The notes below the pieces were generated by a model, which was not told the origin of the DNA, searched no databases, and was given only the letters and a program-made list of their open reading frames with translations. The position numbers and the translations under genes are program-made. Positions 28,501 through 38,210 of a stretch of DNA of 64,000 nt are shown in pieces. The stretch is from positions 1-64,000 of the forward strand of contig JBAZRN010000002.1 of the NCBI GenBank assembly GCA_041663325.1, in the 5' to 3' direction. The number at the start of each line of letters is the position of its first letter. Position 1 is the stretch's first letter. This stretch comes from CAJBLF01 sp041663325. GTDB lineage: Bacteria > Patescibacteriota > Gracilibacteria > Absconditabacterales > Absconditicoccaceae.

Positions 28501-29349
28501 AAACATGGAAATAAGGGTATCATCTCTATTGTAGTGGCAGAAGAAGATATGCCATTTACAGAAGATGGAAAACCAGTAGATATAGTGCTCAATCCACTTG
28601 GAGTAATATCCCGTATGAACATGGGACAATTATTTGAATCACAACTCGGATTTATAGCAAAACGTTTTGGAGTGAAATTCGCCGTTCCTACTTTTTCCAA
28701 TTTTTCATCGGAAGATTTGACAGAATTTACTAAAATGTGTGGATTAGATAGTCTAAAATTCAATATATTCAATGGAGAAAACGGAAGATTATATGATCAG
28801 AAAGTAACGGTTGGATACATGCATATCCTTAAACTTGTGCATATGGTTGAAGATAAAATCCATGCGAGAGCAGTAGGACCATATTCATTGATTACTCAGC
28901 AGCCACTTGGAGGAAAATCCAGACAATGAGGGCAAAGATTTGGAGAGATGGAAGTATGGGCGTTAGAAGCTTATTCCGCAGTATATACGCTCCAGGAAAT
29001 GCTAACCGTAAAATCAGATGATGTTATCGGAAGAAATAAGCTGTATGAATCTATCATCAAGGGACAGAAGCCAAAGATTGGCGGATTGCCAGAATCATTC
29101 AATTTATTGACGTATCTCTTCAAGGGATTGTGTCAAAATATAGAGCCGTTAAGTGTGGAAGAACTTGAAATCGTTCAAGAAGATAGAATCAAAAAAATAG
29201 TTAATCTTTGACTTTCATGAGTAATGAAAAGTACTATTACGGCAGAAGGAGAAGAAATTGTAACAACAGAAGAAGATATGGGACAAGAAAAAGAAGAAAT
29301 CATCGATAATGTAATCCAAGAAATGCAAGACTTCTGAGAACTGGAATAA
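25555..29349 (+). CDS. rpoB: DNA-directed RNA polymerase subunit beta
   Basis: A 1264-residue beta subunit forming one side of the polymerase active cleft. A lysine-rich, low-complexity extension of about 75 residues precedes the usual start near FYKEGDRIFLRNPKKFAG. FFATSQLSQFLDQINPLSEI, HKRRITALGPGGLKRE and [20 protein letters not shown] form the fork and rifampicin-binding region. LRVAFMPWKGYNYEDAI and EVGDKLAGKHGNKG-like residues hold catalytic lysines. QPLGGKSRQGGQRFGEMEVW is the switch region. Dozens of glycines are TGA. The ATG at 25555 was chosen; a TTG at 25525 is less likely. Two TGA occur in the last 10 codons before TAA. Confidence 0.96.
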
Positions 29350-29483
29350 AATAACTGATACATGATGCATGATGCATGAATTTTATAACGTCGTAACTAC
29401 ATAGTTCTTGCATCCTGTATCTTGAATCTTGCATCCATTAGTCGTTGAGTTAATTCATTTATTTTCTTACTAAGTACATTAGT

Positions 29484-32400
29484 ATGAACAAAACAAAATT
29501 TGAGGGATTGATTGTGAGGCTTGCTTCTATGGAAGATATAGAGAAATGGTCGCATGGAGTAGTAGATAATCCTGATACGGTCAATTATAGAACAGGAAAA
29601 CCTAAACAAGGAGGATTGTTTTGTGAGTCCATTTTTTGACCGGTGAAAAATTATGAATGTAGCTGCGGAAAATATAAATGAGTGAGATATAAAGGGATTG
29701 TATGTGAAAGATGCGGCGTAGAAGTGACAACATCCAGAGTGAGAAGATCAAGGATGTGACATATAGAATTAGCAGTGCCATTGCTTCATATATGGTATAA
29801 ATCAAGCCCATCAGGATGAGTAAATCAACTGCTTGGTATTTCTGCAAATGAAATAGATAAGATATTGAGTTTCGTAAAATATATCATGATCCAAAAGGTG
29901 GATAAAGACTTTGAGAAGAAAATTAACGGAAAAATAAAAGAAGATTTTGAGGTAAAGCTCAAAGAACTTGAACAGCTTTACAAATCAGAAGTTGAAGAGA
30001 ATAAGGGTTCTGACAAGGGAAAAGAGAATCAAAGAAAAACTAAAGAGCTCGAAAAATTGTTTAATGACAACAAAGACTCATTGGAAAAGGAGTTCAACAG
30101 AATAAAATCTATTATTTCTGATTTAGAAGTAGGGTCTACTATTTTTGAAAACGACTTTAGAAATATTTTCGCGAGATTTTCTCAATTGATAGTATTTCAG
30201 TCATGACCTGAAGCTATTATGAGAATGCTTCAAAATATTGATGTGGAAAAGGATATCAAAAAAACTATTTTGACGTTCAAAAATACAAAATCAGAAGAAC
30301 AAAGAAAAAAATTAATTTCTTTGATTAAATTATTGATCAATCTTCATGTCTCTGGAGTGAAACCAGAAAATATGATAATCAAAAAATTGCCAGTTATTCC
30401 GCCGGATCTTAGACCAGTAGTACAACTTGAATGAGGAAAATTCGCATCATCAGATGTTAATCTTTTCTATAGACGTGTACTGATGAGAAATATCAGATTG
30501 AAAAAAATGATCCAAGTGGGGATGCCTGATGTTGTTAAAAAAAATGAAATCAGACTTTTGCAGGAATCAGTAAATAATCTTTTAGTTGGAGAAAAAGCTT
30601 GAGCTACAGGTAGTGGAGCAGGGATCAAAGTATTCAAATCACTTTCAGATATGCTTTCTGGTAAAGAAGGTATCTTCAGAAAAAATTTGCTTGGAAAAAG
30701 GGTGGATTACTCAGGAAGATCAATCATTACGGTTGGTCCAGAACTTAAACTTAATGAATGTTGATTGCCGATTTATATTGCAGTCAAAATGTTCACTCCG
30801 TTTATTATTGGAAAGCTTATCGAGAAAAAAATCGTATATACACCTAAACAAGCAGAAAAACTTATCAAAGAAGAATCGCCATTAGCGCTGAAGTTTCTCG
30901 AAGAAGTAATCAAAGACAAATGGGTGTTGCTCAATCGTGCGCCGACATTGCACAGATTGTCCATTGAAGCATTCAAGATTATTCTTATGCCAGGAAAGAC
31001 AATCAGAATTCATCCGCTAGTTTGTCCCTCATTCAACGCCGACTTTGATGGAGATCAGATGGCTGTGCATTTGCCTATTTCTGATGAAGCGCAAAGAGAA
31101 GCAAGAGAACTTATAGCTGCCGACAAAAATATTTTGAAGCCATGATCAGGAGAACCAACCATTGCACATTCACAAGATATGGTACTTGGTGTCTATTATT
31201 TGACTGATTTTTATGATCCCAAAACTCCTCAATATACGACAGCGGAAGAATGGAAGAATAAACCTGTGAGAGGGATATTTCCTGATATAGAGACAGTGCT
31301 CAATAGTTACGCAAATGGAGAAATTTTCGTTAAAGACAAAATCATTCTGAATTACAATAAAGAACCGATAGAAACAATGGTAGGAAGAGTTATTTTCAAT
31401 TCCGTATTACCGGAAAGGATCAGATTTATTAATTCTACACTTAAAAATAAAGATATCAAAAGATTGCTGAGCAGGATCTTTGATGAATATGATATGCAAA
31501 CTACAGTATATGTAGCTGATGATATTAAGGATCTTTGATTTAAGTATGCAACTTTGTGAGCTACATCAGTAAATATCCTTGATATGAAAGTGCCAAAAGA
31601 AAAAGAAGAAGAACTCAAAAACGGTGATTTAAAAGCCAATGAAGTCTACAAATATTTTTTCAAGTGATTCTTTTCAGAAGAAGAAAAACATAGATTTATT
31701 ATCAAGATTTGGACCGATGTAAAGAAAAAAATCGAAGAAAGTTTGAAGTGAATTACCACACCAGGACAGGATTTGTATACGATGGTAGATTCATGAGCGA
31801 GATGATCACAGACGCATATGACGCAGATTGCTGGTATGAAATGATTGGTGGTAAATCCACAAGGAGAAATTATAGAACTTCCGATCAAAAACTCCTTCGT
31901 TGAAGGACTTAGACCCATCGAATACTTTATCTCTGCGCATGCCTGAAGAAAGGGAAAAGCAGATACGGCATTGAGAACGGCTGAATCAGGATATTTGACA
32001 AGAAAACTTTGTGATGCGTCACAAGAAGTGATTATCAGAGAGCATGACTGCGGCACGGATAAATATGTAACCTTTACGAAGCAAGAATCGGAGCTCAAAG
32101 GAGATAATTTTTATAATGTCATTAGTGGTAGAGTACTTGCTGACGATATACTTGATAAGAAAAAAAATGTTATTTTAAGCAAGGATGATCTTTTAGATAA
32201 AGAAAATATTAAACTCTTGCAAGAGCTAGAAATTCAGGAAGTAAAAATAAGAACACCGCTTATTTGTCATAGCATTAGCGGAATCTGTCAAAAATGTTAT
32301 GGAGTAGATCTTTCCACCAGAAGGATGGTGGAAGTATGAGTTCCCGTAGGTATTATTGCTGCGCAATCTATCGGAGAACCATCCACACAATTGACGTTGA

Positions 32401-33320
32401 GTACTTTTCATGAATGATGAGTGGCAAAGTGAGGAGATTCTACGACACTTGGTATCGACAGGGTAAAACAGCTTTTTGAAATAAGAGATCCAAAAAATCC
32501 TGCAATCATCACGCCATTTGATGGCAAAGTATCGTTTTACGAAACAAACAAAATTAGATATGTAAAAGTAGTATCTGACTATCAGAAGAAAACTTATTTA
32601 GTCAAAAATGGATACAAAATAGATGTGAAAAAGTGACAAGAACTAGCTAAATGATGAGTATTCGCATCCAAAGGAAAGAGCATGCTCAAAGTCAAAGAAA
32701 GTGGAAAAATATTGGATATCAAAGGAGACTATATCGTCCTTGGAATCCAAGAAGAATACATCAAATCATTGACAGGACTCAATCTGATCAAAAAAGACGG
32801 AGAAGAAGTGTTTAAAGGAGAAATACTTACTACATGAGCATTGAGCATCAAAGAATACAAAAATATTGTAGGAGATCTTGAATCACAAAAATACATTATC
32901 AAAGAAATCAAAAAAGTGTATGGATCTCAAGGACAAGATATCAATGATAAACATATCGAAGTAGTCGTAAAACAATTATATTCCAAAGTCTTTATCGAAG
33001 ATTCTGGAAATAGTAGTTTCATACCGGGAACATACATCAAATACGAAGAATTTATAAAAGTAAATAAAGAACTTGAAGCCGAGGGTAGAAAAGCTGCCAA
33101 AGGAAAAAGATTAGCTCTAGGATTGACCAATATCGCCAAAGAGACTGATTCATGGTTGTCTGCTGCTTCATTCCAAGAAACTATCAGAGTTATGGTAGCT
33201 TCATCACTCAAGTGATCTATTGATAAACTTTCTGATCTCAAATCAAATGTTATCATTTGAAGGCTCTTACCGGTAGGTGAAATTTACAGAAAAAGTCATG
33301 GAGTAGATATTCAAGAATAA
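29484..33320 (+). CDS. rpoC: DNA-directed RNA polymerase subunit beta'
   Basis: A 1278-residue beta' subunit. The N-terminal zinc site is ECSCGKYKG then CERCGVE. The catalytic Mg site is NADFDGDQMAVHLP at residues 518-524 onward. The segment VDSGARGSQTHMTQIAGMKG then HAGRKGKADTALRTAESGYL is the trigger-loop/bridge-helix region, where two invariant glycines are TGA. A second zinc-ribbon set lies near residue 935 (CHSISGICQKCYG). TKETDSWLSAASFQETIRVM-like residues near the end match the omega-contact region. It follows rpoB after 134 bp of ATGCAT-rich repeat. Ends at TAA 33318. Confidence 0.97.
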
Positions 33321-33407
33321 GCTTGAAAAGAGTATCTAAATCACTATACACAAACACACGTAATTTAGATTGTTAGTTGTTAGTTTTTAACTGTTAGTTA
33401 TATTATA

Positions 33408-33680
33408 ATGGCACACAAAAAAGCCGGTGGATCGGCAAAAAATCTTAGAGATTCGAAACCTAAGTATAGAGGAGTCAAAGTATTCGGATGACAGAAAGCT
33501 GTCGCAGGCAATATCATCATCAGACAAAAGGGATCAAAATATGAATGTGGAAAAAACGCATATCTAGGGAGTGATTTTTCTGTTCATGCAAAAATTGATG
33601 GTACGGTTACTTTTAGCAAGAAAAAAATTGCTAGATTTGATGGGAGAAAATACCTCAAAACTGTTGTTGATGTGAAATAA
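33408..33680 (+). CDS. rpmA: 50S ribosomal protein L27
   Basis: A 90-residue L27 whose N-terminal arm reaches the peptidyl transferase centre. MAHKKAGGSAKNLRDSKPKY opens directly with the mature AHKKAGGS tail, with no cleavable Firmicutes-type prefix. GVKVFGGQKAVAGNIIIRQK carries a TGA Gly, and the end keeps the beta core. It is placed after rpoC rather than with rplU. Confidence 0.95.
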
Positions 33681-33794
33681 ATTAAAAAATTAGAAGATTA
33701 AAAAAATAAAAGATTCATAACAGAAGAAAGTAGTCTTTTTAACCTTAATAATCTTTTAATCTTAATAATCTTTTAATCATTTAGGTAATTAGTT

Positions 33795-34025
33795 ATGACA
33801 ATCGGACCAAAAAAGAAAATTTCCCAAGCAAAAGGACGCCAGAGACATTCTACTTGGGAGGGATTAAATATCCAAAGAATGGTAGATACTTACAAGATTT
33901 CTACTTGCAAAAACTGTGGAGCTAAAAAGCTGTCTCACAGAGTATGTCCGGTTTGCGGATATTACAAAGGAAAACAAGTATTGACGATCAAAAGCAAAAG
34001 CAAAGACAAAGTTATAGACGCTTAA
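33795..34025 (+). CDS. rpmF: 50S ribosomal protein L32
   Basis: A 76-residue L32. MTIGPKKKISQAKGRQRHST gives the basic N-terminus (usual P-K-x-K-x-S-x-x-r-x-x-x-R). CKNCGAKKLSHRVCPVCGYY is the four-cysteine zinc ribbon, complete here. YKGKQVL ends the core. No TGA codons. It lies 114 bp after rpmA, with AATCTTTTAATC repeats between. Confidence 0.95.
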   Translation: MTIGPKKKISQAKGRQRHSTWEGLNIQRMVDTYKISTCKNCGAKKLSHRVCPVCGYYKGKQVLTIKSKSKDKVIDA

Positions 34026-34112
34026 CTCAAATAGCTAAAAGACTAAAGCTTTAAGCTTCAAGCTTGTGGCTTTAGGCTAGAAGTCGGTCTTTAGTTTCTT
34101 TCAGTCCAATAC

Positions 34113-34676
34113 ATGATGAATATAAAAGCAAGAATCAATGCGAGAAAAATAGTACTTTCCTATTTGTATCAGCATTGTTTTTTTGTTAATCTGCTTTTGC
34201 AAGATAAGATGATTACAGAATCGTTATTTATCGATTATATATTCAAAACGGACGAGGGGATGTACGACAAAGAAAAAGATAAACTCAAGGAACAGATAAA
34301 AAACTATATAGTGACCTATACTCCAGAAGATTTTAAAGACTTTATTGACTGTTTTTTCGATGAGCGAGCGATGGAGGATATTGATTTTGATTATATATCT
34401 GCGGTAGGTATACAATTCACAAAATATATTGATGAGATACTTCAAAAGGTAAATGGGTACGCTCAAACTTTCGAATACAGACAAATGGATCCCTTGGATC
34501 AGGCGATATTTCTTTTGGGATACACCGAATGGAAAGAACTTGAAACTCCCAAAGAAGTCTTGCTCAATGAAATGATAGAGCTCGCAAAAAGATATTCTGA
34601 TGAATGAGCGCCAAAGCTCATCAATGGGATTATGCATAAAATTCTATTAGCGGAAAGCGAGGAGCTTAAAGTATAA
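34113..34676 (+). CDS. nusB: NusB-like transcription antitermination factor
   Basis: A 187-residue helical protein. ARINARKIVLSYLYQ is the NusB N-terminal helix (R-x-x-A-l-q-x-L-Y). The C-terminal half MDPLDQAIFLLGYTEWKELE, PKEVLLNEMIELAKRYSDEG and APKLINGIMHKIL closely follows the family pattern (D-x-A-I-L-R ... E-A-V-E-L-A-K-x-F ... F-V-N-G-V-L). NusB with S10 helps RNA polymerase read through in rRNA operons. It is longer than the usual 140-150 because of a charged middle segment. The Gly of SDEGAPK is TGA. Last gene of the L10/rpo operon, converging on a hicA gene. Confidence 0.82.
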
Positions 34677-34693
34677 AGTATTATTGTGTATGA

Positions 34694-34921
34694 TTAGAGC
34701 TTGATATTATATTTTTTGATCAGTGCGTCATATGATATATTATTTTGGACGGAAATATCTTTCAGGATAGTAGAGCCTGTTCATGGTTTAAGTTCTTTAT
34801 GATTTGGTGTCATAATAGTGTTATTTGTCTTTCTGTATTTTATATGACTGCCTTTTTGGGAAACAATTTTATACTCCAAATCAGATAATATGCTATGCAG
34901 TAATTTTATAGTTAACGGCAT
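34694..34921 (-). CDS. hicA: HicA mRNA interferase toxin (second locus)
   Basis: A 75-residue HicA: MPLTIKLLHSILSDLEYKIV, QKGSHIKYRK with the catalytic His in G-S-H, TPNHKELKPGTGSTILKDIS, then YDALIKKYNIKL. This is the full family pattern, with the second Gly-rich turn using TGA. Encoded after and overlapping its HicB (29 bp), on the minus strand, convergent with nusB. Its sequence differs a lot from the HicA at 8634, so the two were probably gained separately. Confidence 0.88.
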
Positions 34922-35123
34922 TTTTAAGGTTTTCCATATTAAAATACAATTTACCAGTTTTTAGCAAGTTTTTATTATAGTCTTTTTCTTCTTCATAGTA
35001 CAGTTCCAATGCTTCTTGCATATTTTTTATAAGTTCATCTAAATTTTCTCCCTCAGTACTTATGTGAAGTTCAGGTATATATGCACTAAATCATGTAGTT
35101 TCTGCTTTGATGGCTATTTCCAT
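34893..35123 (-). CDS. hicB: HicB antitoxin (second locus)
   Basis: A 76-residue minimal HicB: MEIAIKAETTGFSAYIPELH, STEGENLDELIKNMQEALEL, then a charged tail. The strand-strand-helix core with the E-G-x-x-x-x-E-A pattern fits the degenerate RNase-H fold of HicB. No DNA-binding domain. TGA encodes the Gly of TTGFSAY. It has a clear promoter upstream and precedes hicA. Confidence 0.8.
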
Positions 35124-35153
35124 GGAGATGAATTATTATATAAATATATGCTA

Positions 35154-35181
35154 TAGATAATGGTTTCTCCATAATTTACAA
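35154..35181 (-). promoter_or_regulatory. Promoter of hicB-hicA (second locus)
   Basis: On the minus strand: TTGTAA (35181-35176), 16-bp spacer, TATCTA (35159-35154), 31 bp before hicB. Confidence 0.55.
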
Positions 35182-35284
35182 CGCAATTTTATAGAACAAT
35201 TCCCATAATTTGCTCTTTCAATAAGTCAAGAAATAATTAGTATTTGATGTAATGGTGGTTCTCTAAAAAAATCTCTTCAGAAAT

Positions 35285-35312
35285 TTGCAAAAAAACTAAT
35301 TCTGACTATAAT
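35285..35312 (+). promoter_or_regulatory. Promoter of the DGR-target-like gene
   Basis: TTGCAA (35285-35290), 16-bp spacer, TATAAT (35307-35312), a near-ideal site 37 bp before the ATG. Confidence 0.75.
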
Positions 35313-35348
35313 CATATTATAACAATTTTACTTACTATTCATGACATC

Positions 35349-36221
35349 ATGATTAATGCCAAACAAACATCAGATCTTTACGATCAAACAAGATCTCTTT
35401 TGAAGAAGAAATTACAACCATTATTTGATGAGAAGAACGACAAAAGGAATGCTATTAGAAAAGTTTTTGATAAACCAGAAGAACAGGGAGAAAGAAAAAA
35501 GTTAGAAAAGACAAAAAGACAGGAATTAAATCAGTCATTCAGAGAAGAGAACAAAAATTTGATAGAAAAGTATCAAGAATCTTTCAAAGAAAATAAATTA
35601 AACGAAGAAAAATTTCAAAAGGCACTTAAAGTGTTTCAAGAACTTAATCCAGACTTACAGGAGAAAGATGTTAGGATAATGATTATGTGAGATAAAGAAT
35701 CTAAAGAAAAAGAAAAGAAAATTCCTCAATTTGAAGATAAGAATCATAGAGAAACAAGTAATGAAACATGGAAAATTAAAGAAGAAAAAGCAAATATATG
35801 GAATGGCGAAAAATATGAAACGAAAAAGATCAAGGTAAAGATCAGTCCAGAATGAGATATTAAAGAATATGTTTCATGAGTACCAAGTAATTTGATAGGA
35901 CAGCAGTTGTTTAGCAAAAAAGCATTAACAAGATTATGATTGTTAAATAGACTGCCAGCAAATACATGAGTTATTCAAGGAATGATAGATGCACAACCAT
36001 GAAAGGATGCTACTGAAAAATATGCTAATTTTTATGAGAAAAATATTAAAAATCGTCTTGCTGGTTATTGGAATCCAAATGCTAAGGAGTTCAGTAGTGT
36101 CGATGAATGAGTGGACTGTTGGTTGGCTGATGGTAACTATGCAATCTTCGACGAGAATACTTGGAATTGTTACAATACTAATAATGATTATTTCTTTTCC
36201 GTTTGTCTTCTCAAGAACTAG
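35349..36221 (+). CDS. Coiled-coil protein with a DGR-target-like C-terminus
   Basis: A 290-residue protein. Residues 1-140 are highly charged and helical (KKKLQPLFDEKNDKRNAIRK, QSFREENKNLIEKYQESFKE). The C-terminal 60 residues start LAGYWNPNAKEFSSVDEG, continue WLADGNYAIFDENTWNCYNT and end YFFSVCLLKN. That ending resembles the C-type-lectin fold of diversity-generating-retroelement (DGR) targets and relatives, whose consensus ends Y-G-F-S-V-R-(C/L)-L-K-N. The region is rich in N, Y, D and S from AAY-type codons, as expected in a variable repeat. Strong GC hairpins follow at once. No reverse transcriptase is near. At least ten TGA codons. DGR assignment is inference. Confidence 0.6.
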
Positions 36222-36223
36222 AC

Positions 36224-36298
36224 CGGCTCGAAGAGCCGAAATACCAGCCAGAGGCTGGTAAATCCGACTATTTGTCTATTTACCCCGCAAGGCGGGGT
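36224..36298 (+). promoter_or_regulatory. Three consecutive GC-rich hairpins
   Basis: CGGCTC-GAA-GAGCCG (36224-36238), TACCAGCC-AGA-GGCTGGTA (36242-36260), ACCCCGC-AAG-GCGGGGT (36282-36298). All have 3-nt loops and perfect stems. They begin 3 bp after the stop codon of the DGR-target-like gene. The last, followed by TT, may terminate transcription. Hairpins or cruciforms directly after the variable repeat are part of DGR target recognition in studied systems. Confidence 0.8.
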
Positions 36299-36560
36299 TT
36301 GACTATTTTCAGATCAAGAGTACAAAAAAATATCGGTATCATTAATTCTAATCAGGAGTAAATAGCGTGATTGACCAAGTTTCATATAATTCCGAGACAA
36401 TGTCTCGGAATTTTCAAAACATAAAAATAAGATTAAGCTGGCACCCGACGTTTCTTGCTCTGCTGATGTGTCACCGTTCCTTAAAATTTGATATGGTAGG
36501 TGATGATATCAGCTAGCAAGTTGTATCCATTAGTTTTAGTCTATAAAGAGAGGCTTCTTT
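36299..36560. other. Intergenic region with a palindrome
   Basis: No gene seen. AATTCCGAGACA (36388-36399) and TGTCTCGGAATT (36401-36412) form a perfect 12-bp stem with one unpaired base and a TTTT tail. A shorter CCGAGAATTTCTCGG palindrome at 37961-37975 is related. GGCACCCGACGTTTCTTGCT near 36440 is GC-richer than its surroundings. Possible decayed mobile DNA. Confidence 0.5.
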
Positions 36561-37790
36561 CTAAACTAAATTAAAAACATCTAAGTTAAATTTACTCAAG
36601 AAAGATTGTGCTTTGATGTTGTCATATTTTTGTGTTAATCCTTTGGTGATAATATATCAAGAAGATAATTTGTTCTTTTTTATAAAAAAATTCAATCCAT
36701 CAAAATCGTTTTTTTTAAGTTGTGATTTGTACTTTACCTCTATTGGAATAATTTTTTTATCTTTGATAAGTATGATATCCACTTCTTTTTTGTTCAATCT
36801 CCAAAAATATTTCGCATCATAAATGTCGATGATATAATTTTCAAATAACTCTCAAGGGACATTCCCGTCTCATGTGAAAAATGATGTGGAATTTAGATAT
36901 ATTTTTTTGAGTTTTTTTTCTGATGTAAGAAGATTTGGAGAATAATTATATATTTTTTTAATCAAAAACGCCTCTTCTAAATAATGTGTATATGTCTGTA
37001 TTGTTCTCCAATCAAAATTTAAATCATTCGCTATATTCTTATAGTCAATCAACATCCCAGGATTCTTGCACAAAATATCGAATATCTTTGATAGCAAATC
37101 AGGATGCTTTATATCAAAATAGTTAACTAAATCTTCTTTGATTATTTTATCTTTCAACTTCTTGATATATGATTGTGCTTCTATTAGGTCAGAATCTATA
37201 ATATCTCGAAATTGTCTGTACAGATATTTTTCAAACTCTAGTATGATTTTATCTTCGAATGCTTCTGCATTATCCAAAAGATAACTCAGTTTTTTGAACT
37301 CAAGAAATTCATCGAAAAATAGAGGCTTGATTGTATTGGTAGTTATTCTTCCTGCAAGACTTTCTGTGTGATTGAGAAATAACGAAGCTGATCAAGATAT
37401 GATGAATTTTATATTGGGATAAAGATCATAATAAATTTTGATTTTATTCTGCCAATCTGCTGCTTTTTGTATTTCGTCCAAAAAAATATAAATCTGGTCT
37501 TTGTTGATATCTCTATTTGATATTTTTTGGTAATTGGAAATCACGTCTTCGATATCTCATCAGTTATCAAACGTATAATACAAAATATTAAATCTATTTT
37601 TGCCCGTTTGTATTAGTCCATCTATCAATTGAAGTATTAATGTGGTTTTTCCCACTCTACGGAGTCAAACTATGGAAATTATAAATTTTTTGCTTAATTG
37701 TCCTTGCAGGATAGAAAAATATTTTCTCTTCTGGGAAAAACCGTAGAAATAGTCTTTGTTTCGGTGCTTGTTGAAGTTTGCTAGATTCAT
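36561..37790 (-). CDS. AAA ATPase with DUF4143-type nuclease-like domain
   Basis: A 409-residue protein of the AAA_14/DUF4143 family. Walker A is ISIVGLRRVGKTTLILQLID (residues 40-59, first Gly TGA) and Walker B is IYIFLDEIQKAADWQ. A sensor-like FIISGSASLFLNH and FFDEFLEFKKLSYL follow. Residues 220-300 form a winged-helix-like part, and the C-terminus EVDIILIKDKKIIPIEVKYK has the D-x-n-E-x-K pattern of restriction-endonuclease-like folds. The family is common in CPR and archaea; its role is unclear and may involve mobile DNA or defence. Lone minus-strand gene between the DGR-target-like gene and a four-helix-bundle remnant. Confidence 0.88.
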
Positions 37791-37982
37791 AGAGATTGTC
37801 TAGAAGATAAATTTCTTTTATTAAAAATATGTAGTTATTTCTTATCTATTTGCAACAGCTAATGTAGTTATTTTTCGTATTTTTGATGATTTGAATGTCG
37901 TTGATTATAGAAATTTGGAATTTCAGAATTTGTATAGGTTTTTTAGTCATTAGCAGTTACCGAGAATTTCTCGGATACTTAA

Positions 37983-38150
37983 TTGCACTATTATCTTGAA
38001 GAAGCGAGAGGACATGTCGAAGTAGTCAGATTGTTGATTAGATTATGCAAAGATTTGAAAGAGATTGATCTGAAGGATTTTGTTGCTACCAATCAGATGA
38101 TTGAATCCATCAGTAAACAATTAACTGCTCGAGAAAGGTCAGTAAAATAG
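37983..38150 (+). pseudogene. Remnant of a four-helix-bundle (Avd/S23-like) protein
   Basis: A 55-codon frame with no ATG, ending at TAG 38148: HYYLEEARGHVEVVRLLIRL, LKEIDLKDFVATNQMIESIS, KQLTARERSVK. This matches the C-terminal half of 23S-intervening-sequence/Avd-like four-helix-bundle proteins. Such proteins accompany DGR reverse transcriptases as Avd, but also occur alone. The N-terminal half is missing. With the DGR-target-like gene 1.8 kb away, it may be what is left of a retroelement locus. The family call rests on pattern only. Confidence 0.5.
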
Positions 38151-38178
38151 CAAAAAAACCCTGCAAATTTACAGGGTT
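38151..38178 (-). terminator. Terminator of the beta-helix gene (minus strand)
   Basis: Read on the minus strand: AACCCTG, 8-nt loop, CAGGGTT, then seven T. It lies 33 bp after the surface-protein stop. Confidence 0.75.
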
Positions 38179-38210
38179 CATACTATTTACTAAAGACTAT
38201 CGTCTAAAGA

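Noticed and set aside
35001..35100. nusB and hic genes as one operon
   Set aside because: They are on opposite strands and converge; hicB has its own minus-strand promoter at 35154-35181.
36299..36560. Insertion sequence with terminal repeats
   Set aside because: Palindromes are present but no transposase frame and no paired ends were found.
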